A DNA stretch of 64,000 bases from Dipteris shenzhenensis (GCA_047967505.1 CM106539.1); one strand, 5' to 3'. Shown: positions 45,186 to 56,404, counted from the first letter of the stretch. The notes: generated from the sequence alone by a model not told the origin. Translations and numbers: made by a program.

Positions 45186-45581
45186 CTATTTGGGTGTAGA
45201 GGCCGTTGCAAGGGTGTGTTCAGCAGTTGAAGGTTGGCTAAGGAGGGAAGTGTGGCATGTGGTGGTGGAGTAAGTCTGAAGGGAACTAGGGTTTATCCTG
45301 ATTGGGTGGGTGATAGGGTTATCAAGATCTTCTAGAGGAGTTTTGAGAGCTGCAAAAATTACCCATTTGGCATGTTCTTCTTCTATGGTTTGGCCCTCTG
45401 GGTAGGCTACATGCAAGGTATCATAGTTATTTGTATAGGTAGTGTACATTGTGTTGAGGCACTCATAGACTTTATTGTACAAGATAATGATGTTTAAGGG
45501 ATTATATTGTGTTATTCCCTGATGCAACAAAAACTGATGAGACCTACGATCTTCTAGCCCCACCCCTAGCTCTACATCCAA
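45186..45581 (-). CDS. Unidentified open frame, 131 codons
   Basis: The frame starts MDVELGVGLEDRRSHQFLLH and contains NTMYTTYTNNYDTLHVAYPE, then a Ser/Thr-rich C-terminus. It is longer than expected by chance in AT-rich DNA but shows no domain, signal peptide or membrane segment. It may be a gag-like piece of an unrecognised retroelement, since primer-binding-site and LTR-like signals lie 450 bp to the right. Function unknown. Confidence 0.3.
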   Translation of the reverse strand: MDVELGVGLEDRRSHQFLLHQGITQYNPLNIIILYNKVYECLNTMYTTYTNNYDTLHVAYPEGQTIEEEHAKWVIFAALKTPLEDLDNPITHPIRINPSSLQTYSTTTCHTSLLSQPSTAEHTLATASTPK

Positions 45582-46026
45582 AATTGGCTTGAGGTGGATC
45601 TTATAGCATGAAAGATCCTTCCTTTAGTGTGAATGAACTATAGATTCTCACCATTCAAGACAACTGTACAATAGTAACATCAGTTTGACAACCATCTTGA
45701 CCTTTATTTCTATCATCTTGCTAACCTTTCCTCGACCAAACTTGCAAAATCTACAACCTTCCAGTATCCAAGGCCTCCTTATGCTGAAGCACTAGTTTTT
45801 TAATAGGGACATGGCCTTGATTTGCTCTTCAATGGCCCTAACTCCGTGCAACAGATCTCTCCAATGTGTTATCATCTATACGAGTCGGCAACTAGTGTAG
45901 TCTACTACTACAAGACCACAAAGCCCATCACGTGGATACAAGACCCATTGATTCCCAAGTGTTCAGAAGAGGGAATTCTATCAATGCACACAATTTGCCT
46001 TCCTCCAGGATCTTAAGCTAGCTGCA
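45582..46026. other. Stretch without a recognisable gene
   Basis: Between the unidentified frame and a minus-strand primer-binding site; it would be the leader of a Copia element in that orientation. Nothing coding is recognised. Confidence 0.35.
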
Positions 46027-46038
46027 GCTCTGATACCA
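46027..46038 (-). other. Primer-binding site for initiator Met tRNA (relic)
   Basis: The minus strand reads TGGTATCAGAGC. The base pair that should end the LTR as CA reads TA, a single C-to-T change, so the adjoining LTR (46039 rightward) is a decayed Copia LTR. Confidence 0.65.
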
Positions 46039-46410
46039 TAGTAGAATTACTCATGCATGGGAGAGGAAGCAACACGAGCTCAAGGCAAGGAGATTGAGCA
46101 TCAAGCTTCCCTTCACCTATGTCTCTTGCTTTGTAGATGTGCTCTTGTTGTTATCTACTCCCTTCTACATGTGCCACATCTATGATCTATTCATGATTCA
46201 CCATGCTCATGCTATGGTCCTCTCTCTTCTCCTCTTCTCTCTATTCAACCTCATCTCGTGGAAGTCTAGATGAGTAAGAACTAGGAGCAAGATTGATGCT
46301 CTTGACTATTGATTGGTGTCGTTACTCTCAACAAGAGAGTTGATGCAAAGGGACCTCTTTGCAAGCCCATTGCTCATGTTCCCCAATGATAATTGATTCC
46401 CAACTTAACA
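46039..46410. repeat. LTR relic
   Basis: It lies between the Met primer-binding site on its left (minus orientation) and an Asp-type primer-binding site on its right (plus orientation). The right end CCAACTTAACA can be read as the start of a minus-strand Copia LTR (TGTTAAG) or as the CA end of a plus-strand Gypsy LTR. The two readings cannot both be right for the same boundary. Confidence 0.45.
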
Positions 46411-46414
46411 TTTT

Positions 46415-46434
46415 TGGTGTCGTTGCCGGGAACC
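46415..46434 (+). other. Primer-binding site resembling the tRNA-Asp type
   Basis: TGGTGTCGTTGCCGGGAACC closely resembles the TGGCGCCGTTGCCGGGG site used by Tat/Athila-type Gypsy elements. It stands four bases after a CA end. No Gypsy gag follows; the next sequence is the 800-bp dispersed repeat. Confidence 0.6.
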
Positions 46435-46470
46435 AAGGCATGTAGCTTACTATGCATTATAATCTACTAA

Positions 46471-47267
46471 AGTGCCCCTAATTATTGCCTTAGCACTAAA
46501 ATTGCAAAATTTCATCAAACAAGTCCCCTCCAAGATCTTCGACTGGATCATGATGGTGGTCAACCAGTGCCTGAATTTATTCTCATGGTCAATAGAATAC
46601 TACTTTGAATCGAAACCATCACATAAAATCATCACAAGGTTTATTTTAGGATTATCTCATGGATCCTGAAAGGCACCTTCAAGCAAAGGAATTTTCACCC
46701 AAATTAGTAGTTTGGGTAGAAACCCTTTAAAAACTAATTTTAGGATCCTCATGAGGATCTTGAGCAGGTCCAAACAATTACAAGAGTAGTAGAACTACCT
46801 ATGGGGTAATAGAAAAGCACTTAAAATACACTTGGAATATTACATGCAATTGAGGTACAGATGGGTGTTAGGGGCTGATCTTGATCCTAAAGAAAATGAT
46901 TCAAATAATGGATTGTCTAGATAACTACTAATTTTTGCATCCTTAAGGTTGGGAGCTCCCATTGTAAGTTCTTCGTCTACTGGAGCATCGACAACTCCAT
47001 GAGTCCAGATAGCAATATGGACAATCCTCATTAGATAAGAGTCTCGGTAGCCCTCAATCCCATGTCAGTGGAAGGGCAAACACCTACACCATCAATAGCC
47101 ACTGGATTGTATTAAGGATTTTCTAACATGATGGGTTGGGATTTTCAGATTTCCAAGAGGTGGTTAACCCATTTGTAGGGAAAATGACAAATGCGATGGA
47201 ACCTCATGTAGTAACTCATCCCCTCGTCATCATATAACTAATGAATAGGGACACAATTATATGGCTG
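46471..47267 (+). repeat. 800-bp dispersed repeat, copy 1
   Basis: From AGTGCCCCTAATTATTGCC to ACACAATTATATGGCTG it matches 58950-59766 in the same orientation with scattered substitutions and small indels. There is no long reading frame in either copy. Probably a non-coding part of a retroelement internal region. Confidence 0.85.
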
Positions 47268-48384
47268 CCTCATGATTGCTATCCAAATGATTCCAAGTTG
47301 ATATCCTTCTAAATATGATATCATTGTATTGGAGGTTGATAGGATTTGGCACTGAAAAGCAATTGTACTCACCTTGTAGGGGCTGATTCTACTAACTTAT
47401 AAATGAGTACCATGTTTAGTTCAATCACTAGTGCCTTTTTTGCTTCAACAAAAGCATAGAATTGTTTTATTCAAGTCTAATATCACAAGTACACACAGAG
47501 AGAGATGGAGAATGCATCAACATTGAGGAGCCCAAAAAATTTGCCAACCCAAAAGTTGTTGACCATGCCAACCCAAAATTTTGGTAGTATCAAGCCAATG
47601 GTCTTTCAATGCACTTCACATGTATCACAAAATATGCTTTGATGGTGTATGTGTAGGAGGAATCACTTGGAGTGCACCATATGAACACATGCATTTAGTA
47701 GAGGACTTATTTTTCGTAAATAACAAAGTGAAACTCTTAGTTTCATTGTCACAATAAGGGCACCATCCCATGCAACTAGACAAACCAAATAGGAGGATCA
47801 AAGTCATAGCCTTCAATTATGGCCACTTAGCCAGCAAGGAACATAATACATATTCTCTCATATTGTACATTGTTCCATGGGCTTAGAAAGCATTGAATAG
47901 TTGAGAATCTGAGGTAGGGGTGTTCAAAAAAATGGACCTAAGAGATTACATGGAACTTGAGAAAAATACTTTTTATTCCATAGTGGCTGTTTACTTCAAG
48001 AAGCCTTAACTTGCAAAAGGGACTCATTGTGAGAGGCTCTTACTTAAGTTATCTTCCATGAAAAGATAATATGTCTAATCACATAAGAAAAATAAGCATT
48101 TATGGAAAAATCTAATTGATGAGAGCAATAGCTATCTTCACACAACTATTATTTCAGTACAATGTGATGTTAGACTTTATTTATATTTTTATGTTCATCC
48201 TTGCTCAGTAGAGGTAACATGCATTGAAAAGACACATTATATTTTTTGCTAAACCAATGAAATAAAATTGTGTCAAAATCAAAACGATTACATGATATGT
48301 GCCATGTCCATCTATGTCATGAACTTAGCCAACAAATTCATCATGGGAATTCCATTAACCTTTTAAGTTAGCTTAATTCAAGTG
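47268..48384. other. AT-rich stretch, no gene
   Basis: No frame above about 63 codons, no motif and no tandem repeat. Confidence 0.5.
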
Positions 48385-48670
48385 TGTTGAGATATCAAGC
48401 TCCACCCCTGATGTCTTTCCTAGGTGACTCATTTATGTCACTATCTTTTCTTGGGTGCACTTGTGGCATAGTTAGATGTTTGGATTGGCTTCACATATAA
48501 ACTATGTATTCTAGGGTTATACATATAGTGAATACCCATCTCTCATTGTATTGTTGTCGTGCGCTAAAGTGAAGATAGGCTTCAGCCTCCAACCTTATGT
48601 CCTCTCTCTTTTGTGAGTTGGAACAAAATTTTAGTCGAGTCTCCTCCCTCTCTCTCCCTACTTCTTTACA
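48385..48670 (+). repeat. 5' LTR (286 bp)
   Basis: It starts TGTTGAGATATCAAGC and ends CTTCTTTACA, and contains a TATAAA-like box (CATATAAACT, about 48493). It is flanked on the right directly by the primer-binding site. Confidence 0.85.
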
Positions 48671-48682
48671 TGGTATCAAAGC
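48671..48682 (+). other. Primer-binding site for initiator Met tRNA
   Basis: TGGTATCAAAGC follows the LTR's CA without a gap, one base different from TGGTATCAGAGC. Confidence 0.88.
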
Positions 48683-49283
48683 TTGGTTCATTGGTGAGGA
48701 GCTCAAGCAGCAAGAAGAGGCAAGCAGAGATCGTGAAACCTTGGTAAGAGGATCGGCATCTCCTTTCTTCCAAGCTTTTGGGAGCATACTGGTGTAGGTA
48801 CATCATCATGAGTGCAAAGTGCACAGCCTCAGATTGAGGCACACTTCATTGTGAAGCACGAAAGCATTATATGGAAAATTTAAATTGCTTTGTAGTTTAT
48901 ATTGTCGCAAAAAATTCCATTCTAAGACAATTTCGGCCTGCATTTGGCATCGCGAAGTTTCAGTAGGCACTCGAAGAAGTGGCCATTTTTGATTGTGTAT
49001 GCCCATTTTTTGCCATTGAGCGAAGTTGCAACATAAAGGTTGTTGTGTGTCCCATTAAAGCGATTCTGAGAAACATAGGCCAATTTTGGGTTGTTGTATC
49101 TATGTATTCTTCTCACTTGGTGTGACTCATGGTTGCTTACCACTAGTCTTGTTAGGTAGAATTTTTGGTGATGTAGAATTGTTGTTGTTTGCCCTTGTGA
49201 GGCAGAACTCTATTCTTCAAGATTGCAATCATAAATTTTCACTTTGCAAAATATCTGAGAATATGTCCACTATTGTTAGAGAA

Positions 49284-50390
49284 GCTTGAGAAGACAACTT
49301 CCAAGAATGGAAGTTCAAGATGAGAGACTTCCTTATGGGAAAGGGAGTATGGCCATTCATCAATGGTGATGAGAAACAACCAATTTTGGGTGCTACTCCT
49401 ACTGCTACATATTTGATGAATGATGAGAAACAACCAATTTTGGGTGCTGCTCCTATTGTTGCATATTTGAAGAAATTTAAATAGTGGCATGAAAAGTCCA
49501 GGATGGTCATGTAGTGGTTGTCTTTGAATGTTTCAAACTCCATGATTGTTTATATATAGGATGCAGAGATGCCGAAGGAGGCATGGGATGCATAAATGAA
49601 CATGTATAGCACCAATACCATTGTGTAAAAGATGCAGCTCAAATAGGAGTTGCATAATGTGTAGAGGAATAAGCTGACATAAATGAGTATTCCATGAAGG
49701 TTAAAGGCCTTGCAGATTCTCTTGGCTCAATTGGAGCACCTATTGATGATGAGGACTTAGTGTCTGTGACCTTGAATGGTCTTGGGAAAGAAAATGCACA
49801 ATCTTGGACATCCATTGGAGTCTGCAAGACGTTTCTTGATTTTTAGAAACTTGTTGCTCTCTTGTTGAGTGAAGAGCAAAGGAATGGAGGTTCAGCCATA
49901 GGAAGTTCTGAAGAGTCTGCATTCTACTCAAATCAGAATAAAGGTAGAGGTAGAGGAAGAGGCTGTTTTGGTGGCCATTCACGAAATCAAAACCAATAGC
50001 AATAATAGAAGAGCTAGTTCTTTGGAGGAGGACGTGGTAAGTCTAGAGGCCGGGGGAGCCAAAGAGGATGTAGTTCATGGCAAAGGAGTTAACAAGTAGA
50101 TAGCAATATAGAGTGCTATTATTGTGGGAAGCTTGGACATAAAGAGAAAACCTGTTATAAAAAGCAGAATGATATCAAAAATGAAAAGTTGCATCAAAGC
50201 AACTATGCATCATCCAGTAGGCATGGTGATGATAGAAATGAGTGCCTTTTTGTTATGCAGCACATGGTGAACATGACAAAAAATGTTGTAGATTACAAAA
50301 ATGTATGGTTTGTTGACTTAGGTGCTTCTAACCACATGTAGAGTCATGGTGATTAGTTTAGTGATGAAAAGAGTTCACATGCATACATAC
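49284..50390 (+). pseudogene. Copia gag, zinc knuckle and protease start, broken
   Basis: The gag begins around DNFQEWKFKMRDFLMGKG and VWPFING. An internal 54-bp duplication encodes DEKQPILGA twice. Later parts read VSNSMI, PKEAWDA, DDEDLVSVTLNGLGKENAQS and LVALLLSEEQRN, spread over two frames with several stops. A Gly/Arg-rich stretch (RGRGRG) precedes the CCHC knuckle CYYCGKLGHKEKTC (about 50117-50158). The protease opens with VWFVDLGASNHM (about 50306-50340), where the active-site Ser of DSG is Leu. The sequence leaves the family at about 50390. Confidence 0.88.
49368..49475 (+). repeat. 54-bp in-frame tandem duplication in gag
   Basis: GATGAGAAACAACCAATTTT plus the rest of an 18-codon unit occurs at 49368 and 49422. 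Confidence 0.92.
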
Positions 50391-50400
50391 ATAAATCTCG

Positions 50401-51486
50401 GAAACCTTTCATAACATGATTACCAAGCAAGTGCACATTGTATCCATCCAAAGAAATACGAGCTCTCAATTGCATATCAAAGTAGTCATCCATTCATGTC
50501 AAAAATTTCAGCATAACCACAGCATAGAGATCCATAGTAAGCATGCTTTCACGTCCTTTTCGTGACAATTACCAAAGCAAATGAGTATTCCGTAAAAAAA
50601 ACAAAACATGATTCAACCTCCCATACATGACAAACCCGGGGCACAGATCCAAGACTAAAAGAGGCTAAACACTTAAAACTGTGCACCAATTCTATATTCC
50701 AACCAGCACCAGATGGGGTGCATTACCATGCCAACAAGAGCCTGAAAACCACCACAAGAAGGCCATATTTCCATGCCTAGAGGCTAAAGTGCCTTCACAC
50801 ACAAGCTTAGGACATGAACCTTAGAAGAGGCATTAAGCAAAGTTGTAAAAATAAAAGAAATGCAAGCTTTTCTATGAATGTTCATGAACGGAGACTAGTA
50901 ATGGAGAAGAAGATCGATTCATGGATTTGTAATGGTTTTACCCGCTGTCCCTTGTTTCTTGGAGCGAGCAACACATGGAGGGGGTGAAAGATAAGATCTA
51001 AACCCTCGGTTTGAGAGAGGCAACAATCAAGACATAACTTGCCAACGTGTGAAATGAGGTAGTACATGAGATGAGATAGCATATCCATCAATAGCCACAA
51101 TGTAGCGACCCATTTATGATGTTCATAAGGCGACATCGCCATTTTTAAAGTCATGACTCATGGATAGCATATGGGCCTAGTGCTACAACCGTTCTCCGCG
51201 ACTCATGATAACACAAGAAATGCAACACGGTAACACAGTAGTTGAGTTCAGCTCAGAGAGCAGTGATAAGCACACGCGTAATTATGGAGGAGAATCAATA
51301 CTTCAACGTACATTCCCAAAGTTATGGATTAACAGAGCTCTTTTGCAAAATTAATCGATTCTAAAGTGTGGTGATCAAGTGGAGTGTCGACTCTTCTTGA
51401 GTCTAATTTTCTGTTCCAAGTTTGTTCACGACCTCCATCAATCTCACATCTCTCAGAATTTTCTTGCCCTTGTCCTCTTCTGGTCA
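50401..51486. other. Stretch without a recognisable gene
   Basis: Only a 90-codon minus-strand frame (50882-51154) without motifs. No LTR end is found for the Copia element to the left. Confidence 0.4.
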
Positions 51487-51948
51487 TCACTTTGCCAATA
51501 CACCACCACTTGAACACTCGTCCACGCAAGCAAAACTGCAAGGAAAGCCACGAACGCTCCCCTTCTCTTGATACAGTAGCTGTGGTGTGGCATGCATAAG
51601 CATACTCACAATAGTAGCGAAATGCTTTCCACCGTCGACATCGTCAATGTGTTTTCCACTTAAAATATGCATTGATCCCATTAGACGAGATCGTCTTTCC
51701 CGCAGGCTTGCACAAGCTGTGCCACACTGGTTTGATGTGTCCACGCGATGGTCAAAAAGGTGTAGGTAGGTAAGTGTGTCTACGGGCTTCCATCTCTTTT
51801 GTGTGGTAAGTACGAGTAGTAGATTATGTGAACTTGTAATAGCGGCCTCCTCATCCTCCTGTGGCCAGCGTGCATGCCAGTCACTTCTCTCCTCCACCAA
51901 GGCTCTGATCTTCATCGCTACTGGTGCACTCCTCTCTTCAACCACCAT
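51487..51948 (-). CDS. Unidentified open frame, 153 codons
   Basis: It starts MVVEERSAPVAMKIRALVEE after an in-frame TAG and ends CVDECSSGGVLAK. It has a charged N-terminal half (SDWHARWPQEDEEAAITSS) and several Cys in the last 40 residues, but no signal peptide or membrane segment. A divergent clean frame starts 195 bp away at 52143, so the two could share a promoter region. I recognise no family; it may be a gene fragment or chance. Confidence 0.35.
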   Translation of the reverse strand: MVVEERSAPVAMKIRALVEERSDWHARWPQEDEEAAITSSHNLLLVLTTQKRWKPVDTLTYLHLFDHRVDTSNQCGTACASLRERRSRLMGSMHILSGKHIDDVDGGKHFATIVSMLMHATPQLLYQEKGSVRGFPCSFACVDECSSGGVLAK

Positions 51949-52142
51949 CTCTACGTCTCTCCTAACATTTTGCAGCAGGAAGGCATTGCATCACCCTGCA
52001 TCTTTGTTTTTGGCCGTTTGAACACCGCTCTGATCCATCTTTGTTTGTATTATATCAATCTGAATAGCTTGAATTGTTAAAAGTTGAGTATGGCAACTTG
52101 TCTTGTATTTCTTATCTTGACCTTCGTTTTTCCTTACAAACC

Positions 52143-52442
52143 ATGGCTCGAGCTCTTGAAAATTTAAAGGACCTCATGCAAGCCGAAGGTTTCACATACG
52201 TTGGCCTTTCAATCGAACAACAGCACGCTCAATTCAAGCTTGATGTTTGTGGTTTGCCAGTTGGGTCTAAGTGCACTGTCACGGATCATGGCTCGCACCA
52301 CTGGAAGAAGTACTACAATGGGGACGCACTTCCTCACTTTATGAAGCGAAATATTCGATCGTGCCAGGAGCGTTGCACTCACCCCCCGCCCTTGCCACCA
52401 GCCCCGGCTCCTGCTCCTGCAGGCCAGGGTGGGCGTACGTAA
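52143..52442 (+). CDS. Unidentified small protein, 99 residues, Pro-rich C-terminus
   Basis: The ATG lies in a strong plant context (AACCATGGC). The frame could be extended 23 codons upstream to 52074, but the internal start has the better context. It reads MARALENLKDLMQAEGFTYV, then FKLDVCGLPVGSKCTVTDHG, GSHHWKKYYNGDALPHFMKR and a CQERC motif. It ends in a PPPLPPAPAPAPAG tail. There are four cysteines in two spaced pairs and no signal peptide or membrane segment. Codon use is balanced and unlike that of the broken retroelements around it. It may be a complete small gene or an exon fragment carried by a transposon. No known family is recognised. Confidence 0.5.
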   Translation: MARALENLKDLMQAEGFTYVGLSIEQQHAQFKLDVCGLPVGSKCTVTDHGSHHWKKYYNGDALPHFMKRNIRSCQERCTHPPPLPPAPAPAPAGQGGRT

Positions 52443-53668
52443 TTAGAATTAGTTTGGAACCCATGGGCTGCACTTGAGGATTTTGTAACTTTTATCTCCC
52501 TGGAGTTTAGAAATATGGCTGGAACTTGATTTGTTTGAGTGCAATAACAATGTCATTTTAACTTTTAAAAGTTCCGGAGTCGGGTTGCTCAAGAGGTGAC
52601 ACTCCCATCTCTTATATGCATCCAAGAGCACCACAGACCTCCTGCACCGTTGGAAAAACTACCTGTGTTAAAAGACACTACGAATAGTTCTAAAAATTTA
52701 AATTATAGATAGAACTCAATGCGACAGAGTACCATCATCACTTACGTCATTCTTGCTAGGCTGGTTCGTCATCTTGAGTTTAGATTAGCCTCCGATTATT
52801 ATTTCACGTGTACCCCAAGCACATTGTTGGATTTACATGCTCAAATGGGCACACGGTAGGAACTATTGATTGATCTTTCTGAAGGTGGGGGAGGAAACAC
52901 AGAGGGTGGAAATTTCACATTGGGAATTCGAAGCCATTGACTGAACAACTTTCTAATCTTTTCCAGAAATGTTATGTTTCCATTTTTGAGTCCGTCCCTC
53001 TAACTAATGCACAAAGAAGCGTTACTGTGATTTCCATCTATAGGCTAGTGGTGCATCTTTATCCATGCACAAAGGGCTTTAAATTGTGTGGCACAACCCT
53101 TTAACATTGATAGGATCCCTTAAAACTTCCAAATACCCTTATGGATGTCGTGTTGGCTGAGGCGTTTCCAAATTTTATGCACAATATCCAACATGAGACT
53201 CAAGAGGCGTGCCACATTGCCCTAGAACCCATGTAGAGATAGATGGGGAAGAAATATAAGTTGCAATGTTCTTGTTTTGCTAATATTTGCAAAGCCTATG
53301 GAAAGGAGAAGTACGTCTGATTGACCTAGGAGATGGAGGAGTTATTTGCAGATTCGAAGGACTGATCGACAGAATTTCTCATGATTCCTCTTGTAAATTG
53401 ATGCCCTGTAGAATCCACAATGTTTGATAACCTTCTAGAAGAGATGCGTATTGTTTGAGCTTACAATTTTTGTTGTGCTTTCTTACATAACTCATTTTCC
53501 AAAGAGTCCAAAGAATACAAACTAGAACCTTGAATCATGTAGTTATAACCGTATCCTTTGCTCCAAGATACTACACTTGGAAAGATTATGATGTTTTCCC
53601 TTAAATTAACCACTGAGGACAATAGACTCATTTTGACTGAAAGTAGCATTTAGTTCCATTGCATCCCT
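52443..53668. other. Stretch without a recognisable gene
   Basis: Only short frames. The immediate 3' flank of the 52143 frame shows no clear polyadenylation signal. No repeats stand out. Confidence 0.4.
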
Positions 53669-54380
53669 TATTGGAAATAAGACACTAAAGTCTAAAGAGA
53701 CAAACAAACAATCAAATACGAAGAGCTATAGCCATTCGTAATAGTCACAAGTTGTACTACATAGTTGTAACTACTTCATTCAATAAGTGTATTCCGATTA
53801 TGGCTTCTACATGAACTCTCTCTGTGTGTATTCTTGATTCCAACATGGTATCAAGCCACCCTTCCTGGTGTGCCTGTGTGTGCTCACTATTTAGATGCCT
53901 ACCCCTCTACCAAATTCTCAAAAGCGACAATGATATGCAACCAGCCTAACAAGATGACACAATGGCCCTCCTCTAAGTGTGGCAAATTTTTCGGCCAAGA
54001 TGTGAAGCCTGTAGTAGCATCCTCTGAGCCCCAAACTCCTAATTTTGGCCAAGATATGCACCAAATGCGATCCTTTGAGCCCCAAATTCCTAATCTCGGC
54101 CAAGATCTGCAACACAAAAATCAATCCTTAGAGCCGTGCAACACCAAGCCAGACAGAGCAAAACTGCTCAAAAAAGGCAAAGAGCCTGAAGATGAAGAAC
54201 CAAGCAATGGTCAAGAAAAGGATGTTGGAATTTAGAGTCACGTATAATTGGTTATATGTATTGATCAGAATAGTTGAATACATAGATGATAGCTCGTAAT
54301 GGTTAGAGGAGTTGCACCTCTTCACATCACATGCTAAGTGCATATGTAAATATGACTTTGAGTCTTACATTTCTACACTC
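53669..54380 (+). mobile_element. Possible short non-autonomous Copia-like element
   Basis: A CA end (GATTCCAACA, 53845) is followed at once by TGGTATCAAGCC, the Met primer-binding site with one G missing. At 54223 a purine-rich AAGAAAAGGA is followed by TGTTGGAATTTAGAGTCAC, a possible 3' LTR start that loosely resembles 53669. The internal 380 bp encode a Gln/Pro-rich frame with FGQD repeated, ending KDVGI. The LTRs are too diverged to be certain. Confidence 0.4.
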
Positions 54381-54596
54381 CCCCTTAAGACGAAAAGTCT
54401 TATGAGTAATAGAGTGAGGATGCTTGACTGTTCTTTTGCAAAGAAAAATAAGAGATGCATCCCCTTTTGTGATGCTTTGCAAAGTTATTCTATATGCTAT
54501 AATGTATATACAAATATGCGATACAAAGAATGTTTATCTAGAATCTAGGATAGACTGCATGAGGAAGAACACTTGTAACTCTGATTTCATTTTGAA

Positions 54597-55268
54597 CTAA
54601 GCCTTGTGTAGTAGATTGTTTATCATCTCATGAACTTGAACTTGCAAATACTTTCCACAAGCTTGTATTAGGACATTCCCCCTCAAGATGTGTAAAAGCA
54701 AGTGAAAGGTTGTACCCATTGTGACATCTGTGTCTTTAGCTGCATCGTTTGTTTTATCATGTTCTTGTTGATCTTCATAAGGCTGTGAATTTTGATCTCT
54801 ATCTTCAACATTTCCCTTGATCTTGGGTGCAGCCAGATTTTGTTCATGTTCTTGATCATTTCTAAATCGGTCTATTTCATGGCAACAACATGTATCATTT
54901 GCAAGTGGTTGGATTGCCTGAATTGGAAGCGTATTACCAACTTTCTCCTCCATATGTAGTATCACAGGCATAGTTAAAGAACCATTTTCATCATGATAAT
55001 CATAACTGTAGACTATACCATGGTAATCTAGTTTGCTTGTAGGATCTTCCGCCCCTCTTTTTGCTTCTAAATTACCCATCTTTGGAACAGTGCCATCTAC
55101 TACATTTTCACATTGCTTGATGTCATCGACGGATGCAAGGCAAAAATCATAGCTATTTGCAAGAGTTGTTGAACGATTATCATCTTGTTCAAGCTCATCA
55201 TCTTTGTCCCATTCATTGTTTCCTTTGTGAGGGTTGATTAGCATCAGCATGGGCCTCGACATTGGCAT
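54597..55268 (-). CDS. Unidentified acidic open frame, 223 codons
   Basis: The frame starts MPMSRPMLMLINPHKGNNEW and is rich in Asp, Glu, Gln and Asn (KDDELEQDDN, EDRDQNSQPYEDQQEHDKTN). It has one CCC triplet and no signal peptide or recognised domain. In another frame just upstream the DNA encodes a similar hydrophilic style (NANNEAIPTHKGDDAV), so the true start may lie further right with a frameshift near 55210. It could be a retroelement-derived protein; function unknown. Confidence 0.35.
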   Translation of the reverse strand: MPMSRPMLMLINPHKGNNEWDKDDELEQDDNRSTTLANSYDFCLASVDDIKQCENVVDGTVPKMGNLEAKRGAEDPTSKLDYHGIVYSYDYHDENGSLTMPVILHMEEKVGNTLPIQAIQPLANDTCCCHEIDRFRNDQEHEQNLAAPKIKGNVEDRDQNSQPYEDQQEHDKTNDAAKDTDVTMGTTFHLLLHILRGNVLIQACGKYLQVQVHEMINNLLHKA

Positions 55269-56400
55269 TGAGAACGGGATTTAGAGAAACTGCATCGTCT
55301 CCTTTGTGGGTAGGGATAGCTTCATTATTAGCATTGGCATGTTCATCACCGGGATCACAACAATTATCTGCCTTCTATTTGGCATTCGCTATTGCTTCTT
55401 CAATGACTGCTTTGTCTTTCTCTCCCGGATGAAAGGATGTTTGTATAGTCGTGCACAAAAGAAGGGATTTCTTTTTCACCCTCGTATGGGGTTTGAATAG
55501 TGTTTGCATTGTAAATCTATGAGCACGATTGTAGAATGCATTCTGATTATAAAGATCAAGGATGCCGCCTCCTTTTTTTGTGGCATGTAGTATGCAACCA
55601 CAAAACATTTATTTTGATGCGGTTGGCTTTTCATCCATTTCTTTGCTTGTCATCACAAATTCGCCCTACATTTCGGGCCTGATGTTGTAGAAGTTGATGT
55701 CCGCTGTTTGTGGGAAATTTTTTATCCCCAACATCTTCTCTCTTGGGTGGGAGCAGACCTGTGTTTTTCAGGGTCTCTTGTATGCCCTATGTTTCTCCTT
55801 TGTTGGTCGAGATTCCACCTTGATGCACGTCTTTGTTATCTGCGTATTGATTTTAAGGTAGTAGGTCATCGACTTGCTGTTCTCCTCTTGATGTGGGTGG
55901 GAGGGTGCCTTCACTAGGGTCTTCGTGCCCTTCTCCTCTTTTTATGGGCTATAGACCTCACTCAGCCTCTCTCCCCTCTTCAATTCACCACCCTCCTCGA
56001 AAAGCATACATATTACATCCATCCAATTTTTGCTATGTCATTTTTTCGATCTTTGATTGAAATGGCAAGGATGGCTTCTAGAAGTGGGGATGAGGTCAAG
56101 ATGTTGATGGGAAAGTGCATTTGGTGCAGTTTGTGTAATCGACTGACATGGCTATCGTAGTGGTGTGAATAATGTGTCTATGAGTGGAAAATCCTTCCAT
56201 TTCCCAAAATATATGCAAGACAAATTGGTGAAGCACTTTGGAGTGTTGTGAAAATGTTGGTTTTAATGAGCCAATGGCTCCACATTGTTTGCCACGTGTT
56301 GATCATCGGTTGGTCCACATGTCAAACTCACAGGCCACCACGTGTCATTTACCAATTGGTGGGCTCTTAACAAAGGTCTTGACAAAGGTTTGCAAAAAAA
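55269..56400. other. Stretch without a supported gene
   Basis: Short frames only (55375-55608 minus, 55708-55917 plus) without motifs. CCACGTGTT and CCACGTGTC words at about 56291 and 56338 resemble G-boxes. Confidence 0.35.
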
Positions 56401-56404
56401 AAGA

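Larger units (their letters stand above)
48385..50400 (+). mobile_element. Ty1/Copia retrotransposon, LTR to start of protease
   Basis: The 5' LTR (48385-48670), primer-binding site, leader, gag, zinc knuckle and the first protease residues are in order on the plus strand. The copy ends near 50400 and has no 3' LTR. About 490 bp between 48790 and 49280 have no counterpart in normal Copia leaders and may be an insertion. Differences from the Copia at 2-4.6 kb in LTR and gag show a separate family. Confidence 0.88.
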
